Positions 54,890 through 64,000 are shown, counted from the first letter of the stretch. The stretch is 64,000 bases of DNA from JAWSVE01 sp050789445 (GCA_050789445.1 JAILXR010000001.1:2976001-3040000), one strand, 5' to 3'. The notes: generated by a model not told the origin, from the letters alone. Program-made: numbers and translations.

Positions 54890-55555
54890 GTGTTTACAGG
54901 AATTATAGAAGCCGTTGGAAGAGTTGCTGCAATTGAGCCGTGTAATGGTGATGTGCGCTTGCAAGTTGTCACAAATGGTTTGGACCTGAGTGATGTACAG
55001 CTCGGCGATTCAATCGCAACTAATGGTGTTTGTTTAACGGCTATTGATTTACCCGGCGATGGTTTTTGGGCCGATGTGTCTAAAGAGACGTTGGATAATA
55101 CATCCATACCAAAATGGCAAGTCGGCGATCGTGTCAATCTAGAAAAAGCGCTAACTCCAGCTTCACGATTGGGTGGTCACATTGTGAGTGGTCATGTCGA
55201 TGGAATTGGAAAGGTAAAGGCTCGCGAGTCTGATGCAAGGTCCGAGCGTTTTGTTTTAACAGCGCCAAAAGAATTAGCAAAGTATATTGCTCATAAAGGA
55301 TCGATTACTGTTGATGGAACAAGTTTGACAGTGAATAAAGTCTCGGGTTGTGATTTTGAATTAAACATCGTACCTCACACTATCGAGCACACAGTGATGG
55401 GCGATTACCAAAAAGGGACTACAATTAATTTAGAAGTTGATGTCATTGCACGATATTTAGAAAGATTGTTGCTCGGCGATAAAGCAGCTGACCCCAGCGC
55501 TGATCAAAAAATTGATATGAGCTTTTTAGGTGAGCACGGATTTTTGAAAAATTGA
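54890..55555 (+). CDS. ribE: Riboflavin synthase alpha subunit
   Basis: 221 residues from GTG at 54890, which gives the family-typical start MFTGIIEAVG; the GTG three codons before (54881) is itself part of the ribosome site AGGTGAG. Two lumazine-binding halves: first with GDSIATNGVCLT and second with GSITVDGTSLTVN; GGHIVSGHVDG is in between. It joins two lumazine molecules to riboflavin. Part of the rib operon. Confidence 0.97.
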   Translation: MFTGIIEAVGRVAAIEPCNGDVRLQVVTNGLDLSDVQLGDSIATNGVCLTAIDLPGDGFWADVSKETLDNTSIPKWQVGDRVNLEKALTPASRLGGHIVSGHVDGIGKVKARESDARSERFVLTAPKELAKYIAHKGSITVDGTSLTVNKVSGCDFELNIVPHTIEHTVMGDYQKGTTINLEVDVIARYLERLLLGDKAADPSADQKIDMSFLGEHGFLKN

Positions 55556-55613
55556 TTAGTAGTACACTTACCAACAAGTACTTAATAGGCATCTAATAAA
55601 TAAACACGGACTT

Positions 55614-56729
55614 ATGAAATTACATCGCATTGAAGAAATTATTGATGATATTCGTCAAGGTAAGATGGTTATCTTGATGGACGACGAAGATCGTGAAAAT
55701 GAAGGTGATTTAATTATTGCTTCTGAGCAAGTTCGTTCTGAAGATATTAACTTTATGGCGACCCATGCGAGAGGTCTTATTTGTTTAACGCTGACGGAAG
55801 ATCGTTGCAAACAATTAGATTTGCCTTTGATGGTTAGTGAAAATGGTGCAAGACATTCCACAAACTTCACGGTCTCAATTGAAGCGGCAGAAGGTGTTAC
55901 GACAGGCATTTCTGCAGCCGATCGCGCGCGAACAATTCGAACCGCAATCTCACGAGAAGCGCGCGCGAAAGATATTGTGCAGCCTGGTCATATATTTCCA
56001 ATTTTGGCTCAGGCAGGTGGTGTATTAAGTAGAGCCGGTCACACAGAAGCCGGCTGCGATTTGGCAAGACTTGCTGGGTACGAACCGTCATCCGTTATCG
56101 TGGAGATAATGAATGAAGATGGCACCATGGCACGCCGACCCGATTTAGAGAAATTTGCAGAAAAACACAATTTAAAAATCGGGACTATCTCAGATTTAAT
56201 TCACTATCGTTCAGTAAAAGAAAAAACTGTTGAAAGAATTAACGAGAGAGAAATTTCTACTGACTTTGGTGAGTTTACATTGTTGACGTATCGAGACATC
56301 CCGAGAAAAGAGCTCCATTACGCATTTGTTCGTGGCAATGTAAACACGAAAGAACCTGTTTTGGTGCGAGTTCATGTTCTTGATGCAGCAAAAGATATTT
56401 TGACATTACGTAAACCTGAAGAGCAACAATATAAACCTTGGAATTTTCATTCTGCTTTAAAACATGTGCAGTCTGAAGGTCAAGGAGTTGTTGTGCTTAT
56501 CTGTCATAGTGATATCGCATCAACAATTGAGGAAAGTGTCGATTGGATGTTAACAGGCAAGCATGCAAGACCAAGCCAAGACATGGTCTATCGTCAGGTG
56601 GGAACAGGGGCGCAAATCTTACAAGATTTAGGTGTCACCAAAATGCGCTTGATGTCGGCTCCATTTAAGTTTACCGGTATATCTGGTTTTGATTTGGAAG
56701 TGGTTGAACAAATTACTAGCCCGAAATAA
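55614..56729 (+). CDS. ribBA: DHBP synthase with a degenerate GTP-cyclohydrolase-like domain
   Basis: 371 residues. The RibB half (1-205) is intact: DDEDRENEGDLIIA, THARGLICLTL, AGHTEAGCDLARLAGYEP. It makes 3,4-dihydroxy-2-butanone phosphate. The second half has the fold of GTP cyclohydrolase II but the zinc site is lost: where RibA has HSECLTGD...CDCG this protein has HVLDAAKDILTLR, with no Cys. This matches the RibBX variant known in proteobacteria, where the second domain is not an active cyclohydrolase. A separate intact ribA lies at 60066. Confidence 0.94.
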   Translation: MKLHRIEEIIDDIRQGKMVILMDDEDRENEGDLIIASEQVRSEDINFMATHARGLICLTLTEDRCKQLDLPLMVSENGARHSTNFTVSIEAAEGVTTGISAADRARTIRTAISREARAKDIVQPGHIFPILAQAGGVLSRAGHTEAGCDLARLAGYEPSSVIVEIMNEDGTMARRPDLEKFAEKHNLKIGTISDLIHYRSVKEKTVERINEREISTDFGEFTLLTYRDIPRKELHYAFVRGNVNTKEPVLVRVHVLDAAKDILTLRKPEEQQYKPWNFHSALKHVQSEGQGVVVLICHSDIASTIEESVDWMLTGKHARPSQDMVYRQVGTGAQILQDLGVTKMRLMSAPFKFTGISGFDLEVVEQITSPK

Positions 56730-56784
56730 ATTTTTTAAAAATTAAGTAATGATTTAGAAAGTAGATAGATAGAATGAGGAGCTT

Positions 56785-57255
56785 ATGACAGCACATAAAA
56801 TAATTGAAGGGGACTTCACAACAGTGCAAGGGAAGTATGCACTGCTCGTAGGGCGCTGGAATAGTTTTGTGGTTGAAAGTTTAAAGTTGGCTGCTCTAGA
56901 TACGCTGAAGCGCCATGGAGTCGGCGATCCTGATATTACGATCGTCTATGTACCAGGTGCATTTGAAATGCCATTGGCTGCAAAAAAAATGGTCGCAGAT
57001 AAACAATACGACGCAATTATTGCTTTGGGTGCCGTAATACGAGGTGGTACTCCTCATTTTGAATATGTATCGGGAGAGTGTACAAAAGGATTGTCGCAAG
57101 TGTCTTTGGAGTCGGGTGTCCCCATTACTTTCGGTGTACTAACCGTCGATAATATCGAGCAAGCTATCGAGCGATCTGGAACCAAAGCGGGTAACAAAGG
57201 TGTCGAGGCTACCACTGCTGCATTAGAAATGGTTTCCTTGCTAAAAAATCTTTAG
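56785..57255 (+). CDS. ribH: 6,7-Dimethyl-8-ribityllumazine synthase
   Basis: 156 residues. It condenses the RibB and RibD products to lumazine. The active-site phrases are VGRWNSFVVESL, VPGAFEMPLAAK, GAVIRGGTPHFEYV and the late FGVLTVDNIEQA. AGGAG precedes the ATG. Sits between ribBA and nusB in the usual order. Confidence 0.97.
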   Translation: MTAHKIIEGDFTTVQGKYALLVGRWNSFVVESLKLAALDTLKRHGVGDPDITIVYVPGAFEMPLAAKKMVADKQYDAIIALGAVIRGGTPHFEYVSGECTKGLSQVSLESGVPITFGVLTVDNIEQAIERSGTKAGNKGVEATTAALEMVSLLKNL

Positions 57256-57349
57256 ATAATTATTTTGTAAAATTCGAAAATTAAAACACAGTCTAGATTA
57301 CCGAGACGTACGGCAAGTAGCCCATTCAAGAGTTAACGAAGAGAATATT

Positions 57350-57778
57350 ATGACCAATCCCGCCGCACGCCGAAAAGCTCGACATTATGCGATGCAAGCC
57401 ATTTATCAATGGCAGTTAACGCAGTTGAGTACAGTGAAGATTATTCAGCAATTTAAAGATGAATATGATATGGCTCACGTCGACGTTTCTTATTTTGAAG
57501 AGCTTGTCACCGCCATGCCTGAAAACGCCGAAGATATAGATAAAATTTTCGAGCCTTATTTACAAGACATCGTGATCCAGGAACTTGACCCGATAAGCCA
57601 TGCATTATTACGCATTGGGATTTACGAATTAAAGGAAAGAATTGATGTTCCTTACAAAGTAGCAATCAGTGAGGCCGTATCTTTGGCAAAAAAATTTGGC
57701 GCATCTGAGAGCCATAAATTTGTTAATGGAGTCTTGGATAAGGTTTCGATTGAATTGCGAAAAATAGAGCGCGCTTAA
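57350..57778 (+). CDS. nusB: Transcription antitermination factor NusB
   Basis: 142 residues, the usual all-helical NusB. Phrases such as RRKARHYAMQAIYQWQLT at the start and VPYKVAISEAVSLAKKFG with HKFVNGVLDKV at the end are diagnostic. With NusE it binds boxA RNA of rRNA leaders. The gene order with ribH and thiL is conserved. Confidence 0.97.
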   Translation: MTNPAARRKARHYAMQAIYQWQLTQLSTVKIIQQFKDEYDMAHVDVSYFEELVTAMPENAEDIDKIFEPYLQDIVIQELDPISHALLRIGIYELKERIDVPYKVAISEAVSLAKKFGASESHKFVNGVLDKVSIELRKIERA

Positions 57779-57859
57779 AAATACTGAGCGTAAATAGAAA
57801 AGAATAAAATTAAAAATTACTTCGATAGAATGCGTAACAAGCATGAAAAATGAGAAAGC

Positions 57860-58837
57860 ATGGCATTAAATGAGTTTGAATTGATTGAAAGATTTTTCCA
57901 AAAGGAATTGGGCGGTAGAGGAGTGGCGCTTGGCGTAGGTGACGATTGTGCGTTATTACAACCGCCAGAAGGAAAAGTGTTAGCTGTCTCCTGTGATACT
58001 TTGGTTGGCGGGAATCATTTTCCAAAAAATGCTGATCCGGAATTAATTGCCGAACGTGCAATGCGAGTGAATTTAAGTGACTTGGCTGCAATGGGCGCAG
58101 AACCGTTATGGTTTACATTGGCTTTATCTTTACCGTCAGCTGATAGTTATTGGTTGGACGGATTTAGTCGAGGGTTGTTTCAAGCGGCGAACAAATATAA
58201 CTGTTCTTTAGTGGGTGGCGATACAACACGTGGCCCATTAAGTATTACGATTCAGGTGATGGGTGCTGTTGACCTAGAAAGCTCATTAAAACGGAATGGC
58301 GCACGCGTTGGCGACATGGTTTATGTTACTGGTGAGTTGGGCGATGCAGCTGCTGCTGTTGCTGTGATTAAAAAAACTTTAGATGTTGGTAAATCCGCAT
58401 TCAGTTTTTTTATGTCACGTTATTATCGGCCAATACCAAAAATTGCTGAAGGTCGTTTATTGCGTGGAATAGCCTCAGCAGCAATAGATATTTCTGATGG
58501 GTTAGTGGCTGATCTTGGGCATATTTGCAAGGCGAGTGGTGTTGGTGCCGTTATTGATTTAGAGCGCATCCCAGTTTCTGAGCCGCTTAAAAAATTGGCA
58601 AGTAGAGAACAACTTGCGGAATGGACGCTGGCAGGTGGAGATGATTACCAATTGTGTTTTACGGTGCCTGCTGATCAAACAGCCATTATTGAGCATATGA
58701 TTGACAGTAAAAAATTAGAAGCTATTGCTATCGGCGAAATTACTCGAGGAAATAAAGTGGTTTGCATGAGTAAAGGTAAAGAAATTTCTCTTAAAAAAAC
58801 GGGATACCAACATTTTGAATCAAAAAAAGGCGCCTAG
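57860..58837 (+). CDS. thiL: Thiamine-monophosphate kinase
   Basis: 325 residues. It makes thiamine diphosphate from the monophosphate. Metal and nucleotide sites: GDDCALLQPPEG, SCDTLVGGNHFP, NLSDLAAMGAEPLW, VGGDTTRGPL and AIDISDGLVADLGHI. The last 23 bases overlap pgpA. Confidence 0.97.
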   Translation: MALNEFELIERFFQKELGGRGVALGVGDDCALLQPPEGKVLAVSCDTLVGGNHFPKNADPELIAERAMRVNLSDLAAMGAEPLWFTLALSLPSADSYWLDGFSRGLFQAANKYNCSLVGGDTTRGPLSITIQVMGAVDLESSLKRNGARVGDMVYVTGELGDAAAAVAVIKKTLDVGKSAFSFFMSRYYRPIPKIAEGRLLRGIASAAIDISDGLVADLGHICKASGVGAVIDLERIPVSEPLKKLASREQLAEWTLAGGDDYQLCFTVPADQTAIIEHMIDSKKLEAIAIGEITRGNKVVCMSKGKEISLKKTGYQHFESKKGA

Positions 58838-59321
58838 CTTTCTATATTTGTTGTGTCACCCGCTAGAGCTTTTAGCTTTTGGTTTTGGCTCTGGATTGTC
58901 ACCAAAAGCACCTGGCACTGTTGGGACATTAATGGCGATACCTTTTTATATTGGCCTCGCTCATTTGTCATTACCTCTATATGCCTTAGTGTTAGTTGTG
59001 ACTTTTGTTGTTGGAATTTATTTGTGTGGTGTGGCGGCTAAAGCACAACAATGCCATGACCATCCTGGTATTGTTTGGGATGAGTTTGTCGGTTATTGGA
59101 TAACAATGTTTGCGGCACCTTTGGGGTGGTCGTGGATTATTATGGGTTTTGTACTATTTCGTATTTTCGATATTTGGAAGCCGTGGCCTATTTCATGGTG
59201 TGATAAAAAAGTGCACGGTGGTTTTGGCATTATGATCGATGATGTTATTGCAGGTATTTTTGCTGCTATTGTTTTGCAGCTCATCACGTTTGTGATTCAA
59301 AATAATTATCTTCCTTTATAA
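58815..59321 (+). CDS. pgpA: Phosphatidylglycerophosphatase A
   Basis: 168 residues, an inner-membrane enzyme making phosphatidylglycerol. The N-terminal GFGSGLSPKAPGTVGTL and VWDEFVGYWITMF are typical of PgpA. The start is taken as TTG at 58815, inside thiL, because no ATG lies before the conserved part; this is not certain. Four membrane segments. Confidence 0.92.
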   Translation: MNQKKAPSFLYLLCHPLELLAFGFGSGLSPKAPGTVGTLMAIPFYIGLAHLSLPLYALVLVVTFVVGIYLCGVAAKAQQCHDHPGIVWDEFVGYWITMFAAPLGWSWIIMGFVLFRIFDIWKPWPISWCDKKVHGGFGIMIDDVIAGIFAAIVLQLITFVIQNNYLPL

Positions 59322-59344
59322 GAAATAGAGTGGAGTCTACATAG

Positions 59345-59989
59345 ATGAAGGTATTTAAAGCGGCACTCACCGCAATCGTAATGTTGAGTGTTTGTTCCAA
59401 TGTTTGTGCGATGGAGATCGTCGTGCAGGTTTTGTATAAAGGTGGCGCTGTTTTGATGGTTGATGGAAAGCAGCGAACGGTTAAAGTTGGTAAGCGTAGT
59501 CCGGAAGGTGTGTTGTTGGTTTCGGCCACCAGTAAATCAGCAGTGCTAGATATCGATGGCGATAGGCAAACGGTAGGTGTGTCAAAAGCGATATCCACGA
59601 ATTTTTCGAAAGCCACAAAAAATGAAGTACGCTTAGCCTCTGGGCCTGGGGGGCATTATTTTACGCCGGGTCGAATTAACGGTATTGCCGTTGATTTTCT
59701 TGTAGATACTGGCGCCACTTCGGTTGCTATGAATCTTCCAACCGCCAAGAGAATTGGATTAAATTATCGGGCGGGAAAACCAGTTGTGATGTCAACAGCA
59801 AACGGAAATGTCACCGCTTATCAGGTTATGCTGAAGAGTGTACGTGTTGGAGCAGTTGAAGTTAAAAATGTGGCAGCAACGATTTCTATGGGTGATTTTC
59901 CTGAAGAAATTTTGTTGGGTAATGCTTACCTGAGTCGAGTAGAAATGCGTCGAGATAATGGAGTATTAGTTTTAGAGTCCCGTTATTAA
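59345..59989 (+). CDS. Periplasmic retropepsin-like aspartic protease
   Basis: 214 residues. A signal peptide (cleavage near VCAME) is followed by a small beta domain and, from about 105, a retropepsin fold with Asp121-Thr-Gly (FLVDTGATSVAMN), ILLGNAYLSRVEM at the end. Proteins of this type (TIGR02281-like) work as dimers, with one DTG each. The target is unknown. It lies between pgpA and ribA, on the same strand, 23 bases after pgpA. Confidence 0.88.
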   Translation: MKVFKAALTAIVMLSVCSNVCAMEIVVQVLYKGGAVLMVDGKQRTVKVGKRSPEGVLLVSATSKSAVLDIDGDRQTVGVSKAISTNFSKATKNEVRLASGPGGHYFTPGRINGIAVDFLVDTGATSVAMNLPTAKRIGLNYRAGKPVVMSTANGNVTAYQVMLKSVRVGAVEVKNVAATISMGDFPEEILLGNAYLSRVEMRRDNGVLVLESRY

Positions 59990-60065
59990 GTCATTAGATT
60001 TCACATTGAATCTTAAAAAATACTAAGTTGACAAAAAACCAGCAATAAAAGATGAGTAAAATATT

Positions 60066-60668
60066 GTGACAATGCGTTATATAGAATCTTCAAAACTACC
60101 AACACCTTGGGGCATTTTTGAAATGCATGGTTTTGAAGATGTTGATAATGATAAAGAACATATCGCGCTTACAATGGGTGATGTTCGTGGGAATGAGCCA
60201 GTGTTGGCTCGAATTCATTCTGAGTGCTTAACCGGTGATGCACTATTTAGTTTGCGTTGTGATTGTGGCGCTCAGTTACAAGCGGCAATGCATAGAATTT
60301 CTGTCGAAGGCCGTGGTGTTATTTTTTATCTTCGCCAAGAAGGTCGCGGAATTGGTTTGTTGAATAAAATTAAAGCTTATCGATTGCAAGATAAAGGTGC
60401 TGACACAGTTGAAGCGAATGAGCAGTTAGGTTTTGGCGCTGATATGCGAGACTATTCCATTTTAAAATTTATGGTTGAGCATTTACAAATTCAGAAAGTT
60501 AAATTGATGACGAATAACCCGAAAAAAATTGAAGCGTTAGAAGCTTTGGGGATAGAGGTTTCAGAACGCCTTCCTCATGAGACAGGAAGGAACCCTCATA
60601 ACAGTAAATATCTTGAAACTAAAAAAGGCAAACTAGGGCATTTGTTTAACGCGCCCGATGAGAAGTGA
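60066..60668 (+). CDS. ribA: GTP cyclohydrolase II
   Basis: 200 residues. It opens the riboflavin pathway from GTP. The zinc site Cys54, Cys65, Cys67 (HSECLTGD, then RCDCGAQL) and the active-site RQEGRGIGLLNKI and MTNNPKKIEAL are intact, in contrast with the degenerate half of RibBA. Start GTG at 60066; ATG two codons on is possible. About 4.4 kb from the other rib genes. Confidence 0.97.
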   Translation: MTMRYIESSKLPTPWGIFEMHGFEDVDNDKEHIALTMGDVRGNEPVLARIHSECLTGDALFSLRCDCGAQLQAAMHRISVEGRGVIFYLRQEGRGIGLLNKIKAYRLQDKGADTVEANEQLGFGADMRDYSILKFMVEHLQIQKVKLMTNNPKKIEALEALGIEVSERLPHETGRNPHNSKYLETKKGKLGHLFNAPDEK

Positions 60669-60791
60669 TATTTATCCTCTTTTAATGTTGCCCATCATGG
60701 TCGGTAAATAGAATAACTAAAAAATGGCACGTGCTACGATATAAATGATAAAAGTAATCCAAAAACGCTAATTGTATTAAGTGCGTCGTAT

Positions 60792-61370
60792 TTATTTCTT
60801 TGCTGGGAAGTCTTTTAGTAGGTTTCGAAATGCGATGAGGAATGCCCCGCGAGCAGTATCTCCGTGCATGTACTCTCCTGGCGAAACTCTATGAGCGCGA
60901 TTGATTTTTCCAGACCATAACAGTGACCCATCACGAGTATTTTTTATTTCTACAATAATCGTGGCGATATAATGCAATTCAATATTCATTGACTCATGTC
61001 GCGAAAGCGGATCGATATCTACATGATCATCATTTAAGTTGATATGTTGATATCGAAGGTTGACGGTTAGGTCGCTACTGATACTTTTCTTTGTAAATCC
61101 TTTTTCTTCAAATGCTTTTTGAAACTCTTCGCTTACCATTTCTTGCAGAAATGAAGGCATATCTTGTGTTGTAATATGGTAATTACTTCCTTCAATTACA
61201 GTTGATGAATTATTTTTACAACAGGGTATGGTCGAATAGCCAATAGATGACTGGTTTGCGCAGCCATTAATAAAAAGTACAGTTATAAGTGTGGGAATGA
61301 ATAAGAATGAGGAAATAGTTTGAGAGAGCAGGACCTTTGGTTTATTGGCTTTATTTTTTATTTTGTTCAT
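60792..61370 (-). CDS. DUF4136-like lipoprotein
   Basis: 192 residues. A long lipoprotein signal ends at INGCANQ. The rest (MVSEEFQKAFEEKGFTKKSISSDLTVNLRY, YIATIIVEIKNTRDGSLLWSGKINRA) has the layout of DUF4136 outer-membrane lipoproteins. Function unknown. On its own strand unit, between ribA (convergent) and dxs (same strand, 253 bases away). Confidence 0.75.
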   Translation of the reverse strand: MNKIKNKANKPKVLLSQTISSFLFIPTLITVLFINGCANQSSIGYSTIPCCKNNSSTVIEGSNYHITTQDMPSFLQEMVSEEFQKAFEEKGFTKKSISSDLTVNLRYQHINLNDDHVDIDPLSRHESMNIELHYIATIIVEIKNTRDGSLLWSGKINRAHRVSPGEYMHGDTARGAFLIAFRNLLKDFPAKK

Positions 61371-61622
61371 GTGATTTCTCTGGTTTGTTAGCTTGTATCT
61401 TTATTTGCTACTAAAAAATTTAATTTCTATGAAGATAAAGCTTTTGGTATTTTTTGAGTCAGGATTACATCCTTACTTTCAGTTGCGTAGTTATGGCGAT
61501 GATAAACGGAAGTGAGAAATTTATCGCGTTAATTTTGTTAAAGCTTTCGCTCAGAAGACTTAGCTTGCTGCGAATATTATTGCTGAATTGAAGTGCTTTA
61601 AACAAAGGTTCGCATTATTTTT

Positions 61623-63545
61623 TTAAAGGATCGCTTTTTTTTTGCCTTTTATCTCTTCCATTCTAGTCTCGATGGAGGAAATGATTTTAGCTGGTGTAAG
61701 ACCAGCGATGTCTAGAATCTCAGTACGTTTGCCATGTTCGATTAACATGTCAGGTAGGCCTAAATTTAAAGTCGACGTACTAATGCCAGCAGATGCAATA
61801 TATTCATTGACTGCAGAACCTGCACCACCTAATAAAGTATTTTCTTCTAAAGTTACAAATAGCTCAGTAGTTTCAGATAGTTTGTCAATCAGTTGATTGT
61901 CGAGTGGTTTGACAAAACGCATATCCCAAACGGTTGCACCTAATTGTTTTGCGGCTTCGATGGCAATCGGTAAAAGTGTACCAAAGTTGAGAAAAACAAT
62001 ACCCGTCCCTTCAAACCGCAGTACTGCTTTTCCAATTGGCCATTGAGAAAGTTCAGTTTCAATGTTTGCACCGGTTCCCGTTCCGCGCGGATAACGAACC
62101 GCGGCGGGGCCATTATATTCGTAGGCGGTGTGGAGTAATTGTCGGCATTCGTTTTCATCGCTTGGTGTTGCTATGACTATGTTGGGAATACAGCGTAGAA
62201 AAGAAATATCATAATTGCCGGAGTGAGTAGGGCCGTCTTCACCGACAATACCTGCGCGATCAATGCCAAAAGTAACGTCGAGATTTTGAATGGCAACATC
62301 GTGAATTAATTGATCATAACCGCGTTGTAAAAAAGTCGAATAGATGGCGACAACAGGTTTTTGTTTTTCGCAGGCAATACCTGCTGCGAGCGTGACAGCA
62401 TGTTGTTCTGCAATGGCCACATCGTGAAAGCGATTGGGGAAAGTTTCTGAAAAACGAATCATACCAGAACCTTCACTCATTGCCGGAGTGATTCCAACGA
62501 GGCGCTCGTCTACTGCCGCTGCATCGCATAACCAATCGCCAAAAACGTCTTGGTATTTTTTTGCTTTTGGTTTTGTTTTTTCGGCACCTGATTCTGCTAC
62601 GGAAACTTTGGGGGCCGGCTCTAGTTTATTTAATGCGTGATATCCGACGGGATCTTTTTCTGCAGGTATGAAGCCTTTTCCTTTTTGCGTAATGATATGC
62701 AAAAGTTTGGGCCCGCCAACTTGACGAAGACTTTTCAGGCAATTCACAACACTGGGTAAGTCATGCCCGTCGATAGCGCCGACATAATTGAAACCGATTT
62801 CTTCAAATAGCATTCCAGGGGATACAAAGCCTTTAATATGCTCTTCTGTCTTACGAGCAAATTCCCAAGCGGGTGGGATTTTTTCAAGGACACGTTTGGA
62901 ACCTTTACGCATCGAGTTATAAAATTTACTGGCCCATATTTTTGAAAGGTAAGTTGCAAACCCGCCAACATTTTTTGAAATCGACATGTTGTTATCGTTG
63001 AGAATAACCAATAAATCACTGTCAGTATGAGCTGCATGATGAAGCGCTTCGAACGCCATCCCAGCAGTCATGGCTCCATCACCAATAATAGCAACATGCT
63101 TTCTATCGCTCTTGGCCATTTCACTTCCCAGCGCCATACCGAGAGCCGCACTGATGGACGTGGAAGAATGACCTACGCCAAAAGTATCGTATTCACTTTC
63201 TGAGCGCTTAGGAAATCCACTGATTCCACCAAGTTGTCGAATTGACAGCATGTCATCTCTGCGCCCCGTTAAAATCTTATGAGGATAGGTCTGATGACCA
63301 ACATCCCAAACTAAGCGGTCGTCCGGTGTGTTGTAAACGTAATGAAGCGCGACAGTCAGTTCAACGACGCCAAGTCCTGCACCAAAGTGCCCGCCCGTTT
63401 GCCCCACGCAATACAAAAGATATTCTCGAAGCTGGTAAGCCACATCGCTCAGTTGTTTTTCGTCAAGCGTGCGTAAATCCGCTGGACTATTAATAGTGTC
63501 CAGAAGAGGAGTATTGGGGCGTTTGTGAGGAATCGTTTCGAACAT
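61623..63545 (-). CDS. dxs: 1-Deoxy-D-xylulose-5-phosphate synthase
   Basis: 640 residues. It joins pyruvate and glyceraldehyde phosphate in the first step of the MEP isoprenoid pathway. Thiamine diphosphate site: GDGAMTAGMAFEALHHA with NDNNMSISKNVGG; also GHSSTSISAALGMALG and the transketolase C-part (AEQHAVTLAAGIA, DRAGIVGEDGPTH). The ATG at 63545 has no strong ribosome site. It follows ispA, as usual in gammaproteobacteria. Confidence 0.98.
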   Translation of the reverse strand: MFETIPHKRPNTPLLDTINSPADLRTLDEKQLSDVAYQLREYLLYCVGQTGGHFGAGLGVVELTVALHYVYNTPDDRLVWDVGHQTYPHKILTGRRDDMLSIRQLGGISGFPKRSESEYDTFGVGHSSTSISAALGMALGSEMAKSDRKHVAIIGDGAMTAGMAFEALHHAAHTDSDLLVILNDNNMSISKNVGGFATYLSKIWASKFYNSMRKGSKRVLEKIPPAWEFARKTEEHIKGFVSPGMLFEEIGFNYVGAIDGHDLPSVVNCLKSLRQVGGPKLLHIITQKGKGFIPAEKDPVGYHALNKLEPAPKVSVAESGAEKTKPKAKKYQDVFGDWLCDAAAVDERLVGITPAMSEGSGMIRFSETFPNRFHDVAIAEQHAVTLAAGIACEKQKPVVAIYSTFLQRGYDQLIHDVAIQNLDVTFGIDRAGIVGEDGPTHSGNYDISFLRCIPNIVIATPSDENECRQLLHTAYEYNGPAAVRYPRGTGTGANIETELSQWPIGKAVLRFEGTGIVFLNFGTLLPIAIEAAKQLGATVWDMRFVKPLDNQLIDKLSETTELFVTLEENTLLGGAGSAVNEYIASAGISTSTLNLGLPDMLIEHGKRTEILDIAGLTPAKIISSIETRMEEIKGKKKAIL

Positions 63546-63727
63546 GGTTTACTTTTGAGTGCTTTGGGCAATGCCTGTTGATGTCTAAAAATAGCGCTCA
63601 CTAAGCTGAACTTGGTGATTTAAGTGCTAGGGAGTGAATTGTATGGTGAGAAGAGGGTGTTTCCTAGCGACTTTTTCTTTTAGCCATCTTTTCGTGATTT
63701 TTAGGGAGGTTTCTTGCCTGTTTGAGA

Positions 63728-64000
63728 TCAAGATTGCCTGTTGACTATAAAGTTAGCTAAATCTTTTAATGGCTGAGCGCGCTGATCGAAATGCGAATCA
63801 ATGATACCAATCGCTTGGTTATACAGTTCTTGGGCTCGTTTTTTTGCTTGATCCAGTCCCAATAGAGACACATAGGTGGGCTTATTGTGAGATGCATCGG
63901 CTCCTGTTTGCTTTCCAATGGCGTCAGCATCACCAACGACATCGAGGATATCGTCTTGTACCTGAAATGCTAGCCCGATCGCATGGGCGTATTCTTCTAG
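63728..64000 (-). CDS. ispA: Farnesyl diphosphate synthase, C-terminal part (5' end outside window)
   Basis: The frame is open at 64000 and stops with TGA at 63728-63730, giving 90 residues. The second Asp-rich motif of short-chain prenyl synthases is there (QVQDDILDVVGD), followed by KQTGADASHNKPTYVSLLG and a C-terminal helix. It makes the C15 isoprenoid from DMAPP and IPP. It lies 182 bases upstream of dxs on the same strand, the usual order. Confidence 0.95.
   Translation of the reverse strand, partial: LEEYAHAIGLAFQVQDDILDVVGDADAIGKQTGADASHNKPTYVSLLGLDQAKKRAQELYNQAIGIIDSHFDQRAQPLKDLANFIVNRQS

Noticed and set aside
53600..56800. FMN riboswitch for the riboflavin genes
   Set aside because: The gaps between nrdR, ribD, ribE, ribBA and ribH are too short (about 50-80 bases) for the element, and I see none of its conserved parts.
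1..64000. tRNA or rRNA genes
   Set aside because: No cloverleaf with a T-loop pattern and no rRNA-like stretch was found on either strand while reading.

Overview
The window is chromosomal DNA of a low-GC (about 40% by eye) Gram-negative gammaproteobacterium. Lipoprotein signals, outer-membrane barrels, AceK, ParC, EttA and the gene order glyA-nrdR-ribD-ribE-ribBA-ribH-nusB-thiL-pgpA followed by dxs-ispA point to the Pseudomonadales/Cellvibrionales side of the class. This is inference from gene order; there is no rRNA or tRNA gene here to test it.

Region 1 (1-14828, all minus strand) is the most unusual part. It runs from an outer-membrane barrel protein (14468) through a secreted FN3-like protein, an ECF sigma factor, a one-TM anti-sigma-like protein, a secreted subtilisin-family protease and a Big_5-type lipoprotein, to three more exported proteins: one with 77-residue tandem repeats and an Asp-rich tail, one Pro-tailed, and one lipoprotein with Asp-rich calcium-site-like repeats. 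A bipartite motif, TGAACC-N16-CGAC, occurs four times, each time upstream of a transcription unit of this cluster and in the right orientation. I read it as the promoter of the local ECF sigma factor. That defines an apparently self-contained cell-envelope regulon, and it is the main candidate for an undescribed system.

Region 2 (15100-29900): a CstA-family transporter; two PhnD-like periplasmic binding proteins next to a membrane PAS sensor with no output domain; a DMT transporter; parC; an exported alpha/beta hydrolase; aceK; a NodB-type deacetylase; an HD-GYP phosphodiesterase. A 22-bp perfect palindrome lies between the divergent aceK and deacetylase genes.

Region 3 (29900-51500): a Bax-type glucosaminidase, a lambda-P-like protein and a triple-DnaT-domain protein in one operon; radA; two PilZ proteins; a CBS-GGDEF cyclase; a DUF6607-like protein; a serine hydrolase; msrPQ; a DUF3833 lipoprotein; two unknown divergent genes around a Fur box; the decayed remains of copB; a GGDEF-EAL protein facing a porin/PBP-like pair; ettA. 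Many genes here relate to c-di-GMP (HD-GYP, PilZ x2, GGDEF, GGDEF-EAL).

Region 4 (51700-64000): conserved housekeeping. It holds glyA, nrdR, the riboflavin pathway (with a RibBA whose second domain has lost its zinc site and a separate intact ribA), nusB, thiL, pgpA, a retropepsin-like protease, a lipoprotein, dxs and the 3' end of ispA.
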